From Nocardioides exalbidus (lineage in GTDB: Bacteria > Actinomycetota > Actinomycetes > Propionibacteriales > Nocardioidaceae): a stretch of DNA of 64,000 nt. The notes beneath the pieces are model-generated. The model was given only the letters and a program-made list of their open reading frames with translations, was not told where the DNA came from and did not search any database. Of the stretch, positions 23,140 through 31,925 are shown piece by piece. Position 1 is the first letter of the stretch, and each line of letters starts with the position of its first letter. The stretch spans positions 1,178,001-1,242,000 of the forward strand of contig NZ_FNRT01000002.1 of NCBI RefSeq assembly GCF_900105585.1, given 5' to 3'. The position numbers and the translations under genes are program-made.

Positions 23140-23152
23140 TTACGATCAGTAA
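23140..23152. promoter_or_regulatory. HxlR operator (TTAC-GATCA-GTAA)
   Basis: This TTAC-N5-GTAA inverted repeat lies 15 nt upstream of the doxX start, in the divergent region shared with the HxlR gene. It has the same half-sites and spacing as the operator at 18290-18302. Confidence 0.6.
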
Positions 23153-23190
23153 GGAACCCCATCGTGGAGCACTCACGGGGTCCCTGCAAA

Positions 23191-23208
23191 AGGCACACCG
23201 GTGTGCCT
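23191..23208. promoter_or_regulatory. Perfect 18-bp palindrome upstream of the HxlR gene
   Basis: AGGCACACCGGTGTGCCT is fully self-complementary and ends 19 nt before the HxlR ATG at 23228. The position suits an autoregulatory operator or binding site of another dimeric factor; its sequence is unlike TTAC-N5-GTAA. Confidence 0.5.
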
Positions 23209-23227
23209 GACGCACACAGGAGGACGC

Positions 23228-23605
23228 ATGTCGAGCTATGAGAAGACCTGCCTGATCCGCGGTGACGGCGGCCGCGCGATCCGCGGGATCCTCGATCGCA
23301 TCGGCGACAAGTGGACCCTCCTCGTCGTGGCGACGCTCGACGGTGAGCGGATGCGCTTCACCGAGCTCCAGCAGCGGATCCCCGGGATATCGCAGCGCAT
23401 GCTCACCCGCACGCTCCGCCAGCTCGAGCGCGACGGGCTCGTCGAGCGCGAGGTCTTCGCGGAGGTGCCGCCTCGCGTCGAGTACGCCCTCACCTCGACC
23501 GGCTCCACCCTGATCGAGCCGGCCGTGGCACTGGCCGAGTGGGCCATCGAGCAGAACCCGGCGATCGAGCGGAGCCAGGGCGACTACGACGCCAGGCAGG
23601 GCTGA
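23228..23605 (+). CDS. HxlR (DUF24) family transcriptional regulator
   Basis: This 125-residue regulator has Cys7 near the N-terminus (YEKTCLIRGDGG), then the winged helix with DRIGDKWTLLVVATLDGERMRFTEL-type core, PGISQRMLTRTLRQLERDGLVER recognition helix and YALTSTG wing. The N-terminal Cys suggests thiol-based sensing of electrophiles. ATG 23228 is preceded by AGGAGG. It faces doxX across an operator-rich 100-nt region. Confidence 0.92.
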   Translation: MSSYEKTCLIRGDGGRAIRGILDRIGDKWTLLVVATLDGERMRFTELQQRIPGISQRMLTRTLRQLERDGLVEREVFAEVPPRVEYALTSTGSTLIEPAVALAEWAIEQNPAIERSQGDYDARQG

Positions 23606-23617
23606 GCGCCGCCACCG

Positions 23618-24142
23618 TCAGCGCGCCAGCGGCTCCCGCACGTGCGGGTCGGACGCCGGCCGGGAGCCGGCAGCACGTCGGCTGACCGCCAGCGCGACGG
23701 CGGCGAGCACGCCGCCCAGCACGGAGCCGATCGTGTTCGACAGCCAGTCGTTGGTCGAGCACGAGCGGCCGAGCGCGGTCACGAACGCCTGGAACGCCTC
23801 GATCCCGAAGGACGCCGTGCTCCCGACGAGCACGGCGAGCACCGGCCGCCGGAGGGCCACGGCCAGGAAGAGCACCGGCGCCACGAACAGCACGACGTTC
23901 GCGACCAGCTCGACCCGGCCGAGCGTCGGCACCGACCACTCCTGGGCGCACCCCACCGGGAGGTCGCGGTCGGTGGGCCAGAGCGTCAGCACGGCGATCG
24001 GCAGCGCAGCCACCGCGGCGAGGACGTACGCCGCCCGCGGGCGGGTGGCGAGCCAGGCGGCGAGGGGCGTGCCGAGGACCACCAGCGCCACGAGGGCGAC
24101 GGTCGTGAGCCAGGTGTGCGCGATGAGGAACGTCGTGATCAC
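23618..24142 (-). CDS. VanZ family membrane protein
   Basis: This 174-residue protein has about five membrane segments. The VanZ pattern is visible in VELVANVVLFVAPVLFL, GIEAFQAFVTALGRSCSTNDWLSN and TIGSVLGGVL. VanZ-like proteins are widespread in Gram-positives and only some affect glycopeptide tolerance; no van genes are present here, so no resistance role is implied. Confidence 0.88.
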   Translation of the reverse strand: MITTFLIAHTWLTTVALVALVVLGTPLAAWLATRPRAAYVLAAVAALPIAVLTLWPTDRDLPVGCAQEWSVPTLGRVELVANVVLFVAPVLFLAVALRRPVLAVLVGSTASFGIEAFQAFVTALGRSCSTNDWLSNTIGSVLGGVLAAVALAVSRRAAGSRPASDPHVREPLAR

Positions 24143-24155
24143 GGGACGACCCTAG

Positions 24156-25616
<1,461 letters not shown>

Positions 25617-25669
25617 GGCGCACCCGCCGGGGGGAGGCAGTCCTCCTGCCCGCGGGCGAGCATGGTCGG

Positions 25670-26086
25670 ATGAGCACCGACCCCGCCGTGCAGCTCGACG
25701 ACGCCCTGCTCGACCTCCTGCGCTCGGCTGCCACCTGCTACGTCGCCACGACCATGCCCGACGGTTCGCCCCAGCTGACGCAGACCTGGGTCGACGTCGA
25801 CGCCTCGGGAGCCCACGTGCTCGTCAACACGGTCGCCACCCACCAGAAGACCCGCAACATCGCGCGGGACCCGCGCGTCGCGGTGGCGGTGTCCGATCCC
25901 GCGAACCCCAGTCGCTACCACGAGATCAGGGGCCTCGTGGTGGCCACCACGACCGAAGGCGCGGTGGACCACATCGAGGCCCTGTCGCAGCGCTACACCG
26001 GCCAGCCCTATCCCTGGTACGGCGGCCGCGACCAGCAGCGGGTGATCCTGCAGATCGTGCCCACCCGCATCAACACGATGGGGTAG
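25670..26086 (+). CDS. PPOX-class, probably F420-dependent, flavin-fold oxidoreductase
   Basis: This 138-residue split-barrel protein begins with a short helix and the strand TCYVATTMPDGSPQLTQTWVD. It contains VNTVATHQKTRNIARDPRVAVAV, the F420/FMN-binding portion, and PYPWYGGRDQQRVILQIVPTRI at the C-terminus. Actinobacterial members of this type mostly use F420 to reduce unsaturated substrates. It has its own short upstream gap and faces the hydrolase gene. Confidence 0.85.
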   Translation: MSTDPAVQLDDALLDLLRSAATCYVATTMPDGSPQLTQTWVDVDASGAHVLVNTVATHQKTRNIARDPRVAVAVSDPANPSRYHEIRGLVVATTTEGAVDHIEALSQRYTGQPYPWYGGRDQQRVILQIVPTRINTMG

Positions 26087-26113
26087 CACCGGGCGACGCC
26101 GCGACGCCGCGGC

Positions 26114-26935
26114 TCAGCGCCCGAGGAACTCCAGCAGCGCGCTGTTGAACTCGTCGCGGTGGCTCACGTTGAAGCCGTGCGGCGCGGACTCCACCACGAC
26201 CAGCGTGCTGTCGGCGATCGCCTCGGCCGAGCGCTTGCCCGAGACCTCGAAGGGCACGATCGCGTCGGAGTCGCCGTGGATGACGAGGACGGGTACGTCG
26301 ATCTTGGCCAGGTCGTCGCGGAAGTCCGTGCGGCCGAAGGCGCCGATGCAGCCGACGACGGCCTCGTCGCGTGCGGGCTGCTCGAGAGCCAGCGCCTCCT
26401 GGCGCTGCTCCTCGGTCACCACGAGCTCCCCGTCGACGCTGAAGAAGTTCGTCGTGAAGCCGTCGAGGAAGTTCTCGCGGTCGGTCCGCGCGCCCTCCTC
26501 CATGCCGGCGACGTCCTCCTCGCCGAGGCCGCCGTCGGGGTTGTCGTCGGTCTTCAGCAGGAACGGCGGGACGGCGCCGGCCAGGACGGCCGAGCGGATC
26601 CGGCCGGAGCCGTGGGTGCCGAGGTAGCGGGCCACCTCACCGCCACCCATCGAGAAGCCGACGATCGTGGCGTCGGTGAGGTCGAGACCGTCGAGCAGGC
26701 CGGCGAGGTCAGCGGCGAAGGTGTCGTAGTCGTAGCCGTCGGCGGGCTTGTCGGACTCGCCGAAGCCGCGACGGTCGTAGGTGACGACGCGGTAGCCGGC
26801 GTCGGTCAGGGCCGGCACCTGGCCGGACCAGGAGGCGCCACTGAGCGGCCAGCCGTGGATGAGGACGACCGGACGGCCGGTGCCGCCGCTGTCGGTGTAG
26901 CTGAGGGTGATGTCGTTCGCGGAGATGGTGGACAC
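26114..26935 (-). CDS. Alpha/beta hydrolase, non-heme chloroperoxidase-like
   Basis: This 273-residue alpha/beta hydrolase has the oxyanion segment IHGWPLSGASW and nucleophile elbow GFSMGGGEVARYLG. The acid is in VIHGDSDAIVPFE and the catalytic His in SAPHGFN. The YDRRGFGESDKP and GGGEVARYLG stretches are those of cofactor-free haloperoxidases/arylesterases. GTG 26935 was chosen because GAGGAG lies at the right distance. It is divergent from an OhrR-like MarR regulator, with one operator between them. Confidence 0.88.
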   Translation of the reverse strand: MSTISANDITLSYTDSGGTGRPVVLIHGWPLSGASWSGQVPALTDAGYRVVTYDRRGFGESDKPADGYDYDTFAADLAGLLDGLDLTDATIVGFSMGGGEVARYLGTHGSGRIRSAVLAGAVPPFLLKTDDNPDGGLGEEDVAGMEEGARTDRENFLDGFTTNFFSVDGELVVTEEQRQEALALEQPARDEAVVGCIGAFGRTDFRDDLAKIDVPVLVIHGDSDAIVPFEVSGKRSAEAIADSTLVVVESAPHGFNVSHRDEFNSALLEFLGR

Positions 26936-26960
26936 GCGTGCTCCTCGGGGTCGGCGTACA

Positions 26961-26982
26961 GTTGTCTTGTACACAAGACAAC
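26961..26982. promoter_or_regulatory. MarR/OhrR-type operator palindrome
   Basis: Ten-base arms GTTGTCTTGT (26961-26970) and ACAAGACAAC (26973-26982) are perfectly inverted around a 2-nt centre, between the divergent hydrolase and MarR genes. Size, symmetry and position fit a MarR dimer site controlling both genes. Confidence 0.7.
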
Positions 26983-27036
26983 GTCGCACGGGCCACCGCT
27001 CGGATCAAGGTGGCCCCACCCGGAGGGAGGGCAGGG

Positions 27037-27483
27037 GTGACCGATCACGACGTCCTCGACGAGCTGGTGTGCTTCGACCTCTACGCGGCCTCGCGCGCGA
27101 TGACCCAGCGCTACCGCCCGCTGCTCGAGGAATGGGGCCTGACCTACCCGCAGTACCTCGTCGTCGTGCTGCTCGGCGGCACCGGCCAGAGCTCGATCAA
27201 GGACCTCGCCGCGACGATGCGGCTCGACCACGCCACCCTCACCCCGCTGCTGCGCCGGATGGAGGACGCAGGCCTCGTCACCCGGCGTCGCGACCCCGAC
27301 GACGGCCGGTCGTCCCTCGTCGGGCTCACCGACCTCGGTCGCGAGGCCCACGCCGGCGCCGACGCGGTGCAGTGCCGGATCGTCGAGGACCTCGGCCTCG
27401 CCCCCGACGACGTGCGTGCCCTTCAGCTGCTGCTGCGCGGGATCACCGCGTCGATGGACCACGCAGCCCGGGCCGACGCCTGA
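27037..27483 (+). CDS. MarR family regulator, OhrR-like peroxide sensor
   Basis: This 148-residue MarR protein has the OhrR N-terminal pattern LVCFDLYAASRAMTQRYRPLL. Cys10 lies at the position of the peroxide-sensing Cys, followed by LTYPQYLVVVLLGG, the winged-helix MRLDHATLTPLLRRMEDAGLV-type core and RRRDPDDGRSSLVGLT wing. It would derepress on organic hydroperoxide oxidation. There is no ohr gene nearby; the divergent target is a haloperoxidase-like hydrolase. GTG 27037 follows a GGAGGGAGG ribosome-binding region. Confidence 0.88.
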   Translation: MTDHDVLDELVCFDLYAASRAMTQRYRPLLEEWGLTYPQYLVVVLLGGTGQSSIKDLAATMRLDHATLTPLLRRMEDAGLVTRRRDPDDGRSSLVGLTDLGREAHAGADAVQCRIVEDLGLAPDDVRALQLLLRGITASMDHAARADA

Positions 27484-27496
27484 CCGGGCGCCGGGC

Positions 27497-28987
27497 TCAG
27501 TGGTGCACGTCGGACAGGGAGAGGTCGGCCGGCACGAGCCGCCACACGGCGTACGCCGCCAGCGCCGTGAGCACCGCGCCCACGGCTCCGACCGAGCCGA
27601 AGGCCGTCACGAACGCGTCGGCCGCGTCGGCGAACCACGGACCCCCGACCGCGCCGGCGACGGACTCGCGCACGGCGCCGTCCGCACCGGACGGCAGGCC
27701 GGCGCGGTAGACCGCGCCGACGAGGCTGCCGAGGAAGGTGATGCCGAGGACCGCGCCGAGCTCGTAGGTGATCTCCTCGACGGCCGCGGCCGAGCCGGCC
27801 TGGTCGTCGTTCGCCGCACCCATGATCAGCGCGGAGCCGAGGCCGAGGGCGGACGTGCCGAGGCCGACGACGGCGAACGCCACGGCCACGAACGGGTACG
27901 TCACCGGCAGCACCGCGAGCAGCCCGAGACCCGCGGACAGGACGAGCAGGCCCCCGGCGAGCACGATCCGCGGGCTGGTGCGCTCGGCGAGCGCCGGCGC
28001 GAACGGTGAGGCGATGATGGCGCCGACAGCGAGCGGCAGCAGCGCGACGCCGGCCTGCAGCGGCGTACGACCGTCGACGAGCTGCAGCCACTGGCTGCCG
28101 ACGAAGAGGACGGAGGCCATGGCGACGCTGCTCGCGAGGGCCGCGACGACGCCGGCGCGGAGCACCGGGTTGCCGAAGAGGCGGACGTCGAGCATCGGCC
28201 GGTCGGACGCGAGCGCGGCCCGGACGAAGGCGGTGAGCATCACGACGCCGAGCACCAGCAGGGCGAGCGTGGGGAGCGACGGGCCGTGCTTGCCGAGCTG
28301 CTTGACGGCGTAGACGAACGCGGTCATCCCGCCCGCGGACAGGAGCACGCCGACGGCGTCGATCCGGCCGGGTCGCGGGGAGCGGTTCTCGCGCAGCAGC
28401 CACACGCCGGCCACGATCGCGACCGCCATCAGCGGCACGTTGACCAGGAAGGCCGAGTGCCAGCTGAAGTGCTCGAGCAGCGCGCCGCCGACCACCGGAC
28501 CGACCGCACCGCCGAGCGCGGCGGAGGCGCCCCAGATGCTGAGGGCGAGCGTGCGCTCGCGGGCGTCGGCGAAGACGGAGCGGATCAGGGACAGCGTCGA
28601 CGGCATGACCATCGCACCGCCGATGCCGAGCAGCGCGCGGATCGCGATGACCGCAGCGGCGGAGTCGGCCCACAGGATCGCGACCGACCCGACCGCGAAG
28701 GCGGCGTAGCCCGTGATGAGCATCCGCTTGCGGCCCCAGCGGTCGCCGAGCGCGGTGACCGGGATCAGGAGACCGGCGAGCGCGAGGGCGTAGGCGTCCA
28801 CGACCCACAGCTGCGACACCGAGGTGAGGTGCAGCTCGGTGGCCATCTCGGGCAGGGCGACATTGAGGATCGTCATGTCCATCACGACCACCAGCAGGCT
28901 GGCGGCCAGGACGGCGAGCGCCCACCAGCGACGCGGGTCGGAGGCGGTCGCGGGGGTCGTCGAGGAGGTGGGGATCAGGTCGGTCAT
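27497..28987 (-). CDS. MFS transporter, DHA2 (EmrB/QacA) type
   Basis: This 496-residue drug:proton antiporter has about 14 predicted membrane segments. Motif D1 lies in VVVMDMTILNVALPEM, motif A in LGDRWGRKRMLI, and the antiporter motif C in GASAALGGAVGPVVGGAL. It probably exports hydrophobic toxic compounds. Its ATG overlaps the TGA of the upstream TetR gene, so both come from one message under TetR control. Confidence 0.92.
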   Translation of the reverse strand: MTDLIPTSSTTPATASDPRRWWALAVLAASLLVVVMDMTILNVALPEMATELHLTSVSQLWVVDAYALALAGLLIPVTALGDRWGRKRMLITGYAAFAVGSVAILWADSAAAVIAIRALLGIGGAMVMPSTLSLIRSVFADARERTLALSIWGASAALGGAVGPVVGGALLEHFSWHSAFLVNVPLMAVAIVAGVWLLRENRSPRPGRIDAVGVLLSAGGMTAFVYAVKQLGKHGPSLPTLALLVLGVVMLTAFVRAALASDRPMLDVRLFGNPVLRAGVVAALASSVAMASVLFVGSQWLQLVDGRTPLQAGVALLPLAVGAIIASPFAPALAERTSPRIVLAGGLLVLSAGLGLLAVLPVTYPFVAVAFAVVGLGTSALGLGSALIMGAANDDQAGSAAAVEEITYELGAVLGITFLGSLVGAVYRAGLPSGADGAVRESVAGAVGGPWFADAADAFVTAFGSVGAVGAVLTALAAYAVWRLVPADLSLSDVHH

Positions 28988-29565
28988 GGCGTGCTGTCCT
29001 GGTTCTGGGGCTGGGCGATCCCTGTGAGCAGGGAGGAGAGGACGAGGCGGCCGACGTCGCGGCGGGCGACGTCGCCGATGCGGACGGCCTCGCGCCCGGA
29101 GACGAGGAGGCCGTAGATCGCGTGGCCGAACCAGCGCGGCGGCAGGTCCGGACGCAGGACGCCGACGCGCTGGGCCGCGGCGAACAGCACGGCCTCGCGG
29201 TCGGCGAGCACCTGCGTGCGCTCCTCGAGGTCGGCGTTCGCGAGGATCACGTGGTCGGTGAGCGCGAAGCCGAACCCGTCGGCGTCGTCGACGTAGCCGA
29301 GGACGAGCGTCTCGAGCGCGGCCCGGATGGCGGGGGCGTCACCCGAGGCGGCGAGCGCCTCGGCGTCGACCTCGTCGAGCCGTCCCGCCCACTGGTCGAG
29401 CGAGCGGGTGCCGAGCTCGACGAGCAGCGCCTCGCGCGAGTCGAAGTGCCGGTGGAGGGTCGCGCGGCTGATGCCGGCCGCCTCCGCCACGGCGGCCATC
29501 GAGGCGGCCGGGTCGGCGTTGAACGCACCCTGGGCTGCGCCCAGGATCTCGTTGCGGTCTGCCAC
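28984..29565 (-). CDS. TetR family transcriptional repressor
   Basis: This 193-residue regulator has the N-terminal helix-turn-helix MAAVAEAAGISRATLHRHFDSREAL (residues ~23-47) and a divergent helical ligand-binding domain. It is co-transcribed with, and overlaps, the MFS exporter gene it likely controls. Two tandem 18-bp palindromes just upstream of its GTG start are the probable operators. Confidence 0.92.
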   Translation of the reverse strand: MADRNEILGAAQGAFNADPAASMAAVAEAAGISRATLHRHFDSREALLVELGTRSLDQWAGRLDEVDAEALAASGDAPAIRAALETLVLGYVDDADGFGFALTDHVILANADLEERTQVLADREAVLFAAAQRVGVLRPDLPPRWFGHAIYGLLVSGREAVRIGDVARRDVGRLVLSSLLTGIAQPQNQDSTP

Positions 29566-29591
29566 GGCGCCTCCTCGCGCTCGGTCCGGTG

Positions 29592-29629
29592 TGAGACATC
29601 AGTGTCTCACATGAGACTTTCGTGTCTCA
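29592..29629. promoter_or_regulatory. Two tandem TetR operator palindromes
   Basis: TGAGACATCAGTGTCTCA (29592-29609) and TGAGACTTTCGTGTCTCA (29612-29629) are near-identical inverted repeats with centres 20 bp apart, two helical turns, so two repressor dimers would bind the same DNA face. The first is 26 nt upstream of the tetR start. Confidence 0.75.
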
Positions 29630-29689
29630 AACCGCTTTTCGGTCTCTGGGGGTGATCCGCCCCACCCGCTCGCTGGTTACGGTCGGCAC

Positions 29690-30127
29690 ATGCCGTCCAT
29701 CACGCGCGCCTTCGCCACCACCGCCAGCCCCGAGGCTGCCTTCGACTACCTCGCCGACTTCCGCAACGCGGAGGGCTGGGACCCGGGCACGAAGACCTGC
29801 CAGCGGACGAGCGGCGACGGCGGGGTCGGCACGACGTACCGCAACGTCTCGGGCTTCCTCGGCCGCGAGGTCGAGCTCACCTACACGACCGCGCAGCTCG
29901 AGCCCGAGCGGCTCGTCCTGCTGACGGGCCGCAACGACTCCTTCGACGGGGAGGACCGCTTCGAGATCGAGCGGTCCGGCGACGCCACCCGGATCACCTA
30001 CCACGCCGAGATGCACTTCTCCGGCGCCTCGAAGCTGGCCTCGCCCCTCGTCGCGGCCTACCTCCCCCTCCTGGCGAAGAAGACCGTCGACCAGCTGCGT
30101 GACTGCCTCGACCGGTTGTCCGCCTGA
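29690..30127 (+). CDS. SRPBCC family (polyketide-cyclase-like) protein
   Basis: This 145-residue START-like/SRPBCC protein begins with the typical SITRAFATTASPEAAFDYLADFRNAEGWDPGT and ends with the long C-terminal helix (LLAKKTVDQLRDCLDRL). It probably binds a lipid or aromatic ligand in a hydrophobic cavity. No operon partner is close. Confidence 0.85.
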   Translation: MPSITRAFATTASPEAAFDYLADFRNAEGWDPGTKTCQRTSGDGGVGTTYRNVSGFLGREVELTYTTAQLEPERLVLLTGRNDSFDGEDRFEIERSGDATRITYHAEMHFSGASKLASPLVAAYLPLLAKKTVDQLRDCLDRLSA

Positions 30128-30180
30128 CCCACCCCCGGCAGGGTGATCCCGGGCCCGGCGGCCGCTGGCACGGTGGAGCC

Positions 30181-30456
30181 ATGGCCGAGAAGAAGAAGGG
30201 TCCGGGTCCGTCCGTCAAGGACGACGAGGTCTACGAGGCGCTGCGCGACGAGGGCGCCAGCAAGGAGAAGGCGGCCCGCATCGCCAACGCGTCGGCCGCC
30301 GAGGGTCGGTCGAAGGTCGGCGAGCGCGGCGGCGAGGCCACCGACTACGAGGACCGCACGGTGGCAGAGCTGCGCGAGCGCGCGGCCGAGCTCGAGATCG
30401 AGGGTCGCTCGTCGATGACCAAGGCCGAGCTCGTCGACGCCCTCCGCAACCACTGA
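30181..30456 (+). CDS. Rho-termination-factor-N-like (SAP-fold) small protein, DUF7218 type
   Basis: This 91-residue, highly charged protein starts with a Lys-rich stretch (AEKKKGPGPS) and a helix-turn segment DDEVYEALRDEGASKEKAARIANA. It ends in a Rho_N/SAP-type module (TVAELRERAAELEIEGRSSMTK, AELVDALRNH). Such modules bind nucleic acids. Function unknown. Confidence 0.82.
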   Translation: MAEKKKGPGPSVKDDEVYEALRDEGASKEKAARIANASAAEGRSKVGERGGEATDYEDRTVAELRERAAELEIEGRSSMTKAELVDALRNH

Positions 30457-30471
30457 CGAGCTCCCAGCGGC

Positions 30472-31308
30472 TCAGGCCCCCGGGTCGAGCCGGGCCAGCG
30501 CCCGCGCCCACATCCGGTCGGGGTCGGCCCCGCCCGGACCAGTGGTCGGCGCCTGCTCGCCGAGCACGCGGTCGACGACCGACGGCGGCCGTGCCCCCGC
30601 CGAGCCCGCCGCCGCGGCGAGCACCCGCGCCGCGGCCAGCGCGACCGGTCGCTGGCTGCTGATCACGGACTCGTAGACGGGCTCGGCGCCGGGCGGCCGC
30701 GGCACCTCCCACGCCGAGACGACGGCTGCGAGACCGGCGCTCACCGTGACGACCGTCCACTCGCGACGCAGCGGGGAGCCCTCCGCCAGCTGGCACCGCG
30801 CGGGGCTCGCCGAGGGGTCGGCCGGATGGTCGTCGTCGAAGTCGGCGACGACCGCCGCCCACGACGCGGTGCGTCCCAGCTCGTCCCACCGGTGGCGGGA
30901 GGCGGCATAGCGGTGACCCTCCTGGAACGCCCCGAGCACCACCGGCCGGTCGGCGCGGGCCAGGGACTCGTCCTCCAGCGCCTGCGAGGCCGCCACGAGC
31001 GCGCGCCGGCCGAGGCGCTGCACGCCGAGGTGCGGGAAGTCGCGGACCAGCGCTGCGTGCACCGACTCGGGGGCGTCCTCGTGGCGTCGGCGGACCGCGT
31101 CGATCGCCGCCTGCAGGGACATGCCCGCGGACCGCGCCTCCGCGACCTCGCGCACCCGCTCGACGTCGACGTCGCCGAACCTGCGGTGGCCGGCCGACGA
31201 GCGGGTGCCCTCGGGGAAGCCGAAGCGGCGCTCCCACGTGCGCAGCACGGTCGGCGTGAGACCGGTGCGGGCGGCGAGCGTCCCGATGCTGAACCCGTGC
31301 TCCGACAT
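30472..31308 (-). CDS. MerR family regulator with DICT sensory domain
   Basis: This 278-residue protein has a MerR helix-turn-helix at the N-terminus (SIGTLAARTGLTPTVLRTWE, then GHRRFGDVDVERV) and a C-terminal ~170-residue region. That region resembles the DICT domain (SQALEDESLARADRPVVLGAFQ, WTVVTVSAGLAAVVSAWEVP, YESVISSQRPVALAAARVLA), a putative light or redox sensor linked to diguanylate cyclases and two-component systems. ATG 31308 was preferred to the GTG at 31338 because GAGGAGCGGG precedes it. A palindrome (31361-31374) near its promoter may be its own operator. Confidence 0.85.
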   Translation of the reverse strand: MSEHGFSIGTLAARTGLTPTVLRTWERRFGFPEGTRSSAGHRRFGDVDVERVREVAEARSAGMSLQAAIDAVRRRHEDAPESVHAALVRDFPHLGVQRLGRRALVAASQALEDESLARADRPVVLGAFQEGHRYAASRHRWDELGRTASWAAVVADFDDDHPADPSASPARCQLAEGSPLRREWTVVTVSAGLAAVVSAWEVPRPPGAEPVYESVISSQRPVALAAARVLAAAAGSAGARPPSVVDRVLGEQAPTTGPGGADPDRMWARALARLDPGA

Positions 31309-31360
31309 CCCGCTCCTCGTGGACCTGCTCGTGGACACTGCTTGTGCAATGTGCAGAACT

Positions 31361-31374
31361 AACCTATACAGGTT
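31361..31374. promoter_or_regulatory. Palindrome upstream of the MerR-DICT gene
   Basis: AACCTATACAGGTT has 5-base inverted arms and a 4-nt centre, and a further half-site AGGTT follows at 31380. It lies in the AT-richer divergent region between the MerR-DICT gene and a small membrane gene, so it is a plausible MerR operator. Confidence 0.45.
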
Positions 31375-31415
31375 TGTAGAGGTTTTCGCCTCCCCACCTC
31401 AAGGAAGTGAACCGC

Positions 31416-31613
31416 ATGGGCACAGTGATCCTGATCGGAACCGCGGCGGTGGTCGTTGCCATCGTCGGCTGCTTCTTCATCTGGCGCATCGACGCCTCAC
31501 GGGCGGACGAGGTCGAGCACATCACCCCGGTGCGGCAGCCCGCTCCCCCGTCGGCCCTCCGGACCGGGGCGACGGACACCGGTCCGACGCCCCCGCGGAC
31601 CCTCGGGTCCTGA
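31416..31613 (+). CDS. Small single-pass membrane protein, hypothetical
   Basis: This 65-residue protein has one membrane helix (TVILIGTAAVVVAIVGCFFIW, residues ~3-23) and a Pro/Thr-rich polar tail. ATG 31416 was chosen because AAGGAA at 31401 is well spaced for it and too close for the GTG at 31407. Together with the CsbD gene it forms a possible stress-related unit opposite MerR-DICT. Confidence 0.55.
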   Translation: MGTVILIGTAAVVVAIVGCFFIWRIDASRADEVEHITPVRQPAPPSALRTGATDTGPTPPRTLGS

Positions 31614-31734
31614 CACCGAGCCACCGCCCCGTCCGGTCTGCCCCCACCCGGACGGGTGCGGTTCGGTACCCACCTGCGTGGCAGGTTGGAAGAGAGACCA
31701 CCAGGTCCGCACACACTCCACAGGAGGAACCACC

Positions 31735-31908
31735 ATGGGACTCGACGACAAGATCGGCAACAAGGCCGAGGAGCTCAAGGGCAAGGGCAAGGAAGCGGCC
31801 GGCAAGGCGACCGACGACGAGCAGCTCGAGGCCGAGGGCAAGAGCGACCAGGCCGGCGCCAACCTCAAGCAGGCCGGCGAGAAGATCAAGGACGTCTTCA
31901 AGGGCTGA
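31735..31908 (+). CDS. CsbD family stress protein
   Basis: This 57-residue, Lys/Glu/Ala-rich protein has the CsbD pattern DDKIGNKAEELKGKGKEAAGKATDD (start) and KIKDVFKG (end), predicted to be helical or disordered. CsbD-like proteins accumulate under general stress in many bacteria; the molecular role is not known. A strong AGGAGG precedes ATG 31735. Its stop lies in a 10-bp stem shared with the converging gene. Confidence 0.9.
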   Translation: MGLDDKIGNKAEELKGKGKEAAGKATDDEQLEAEGKSDQAGANLKQAGEKIKDVFKG

Positions 31909-31925
31909 CCGGGTCGGTCAGCCCT
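31901..31925. terminator. Bidirectional terminator hairpin containing both stop codons
   Basis: AGGGCTGACC (31901-31910) and GGTCAGCCCT (31916-31925) are perfectly inverted around a 5-nt loop. The csbD TGA (31906-31908) and the TGA of the converging lipoprotein gene (31918-31920) occupy matching places in the two arms. Confidence 0.65.

Noticed and set aside
23618..24142. VanZ protein as a glycopeptide-resistance gene
   Set aside because: VanZ-like proteins are widespread and no vanHAX or vanY genes are present.
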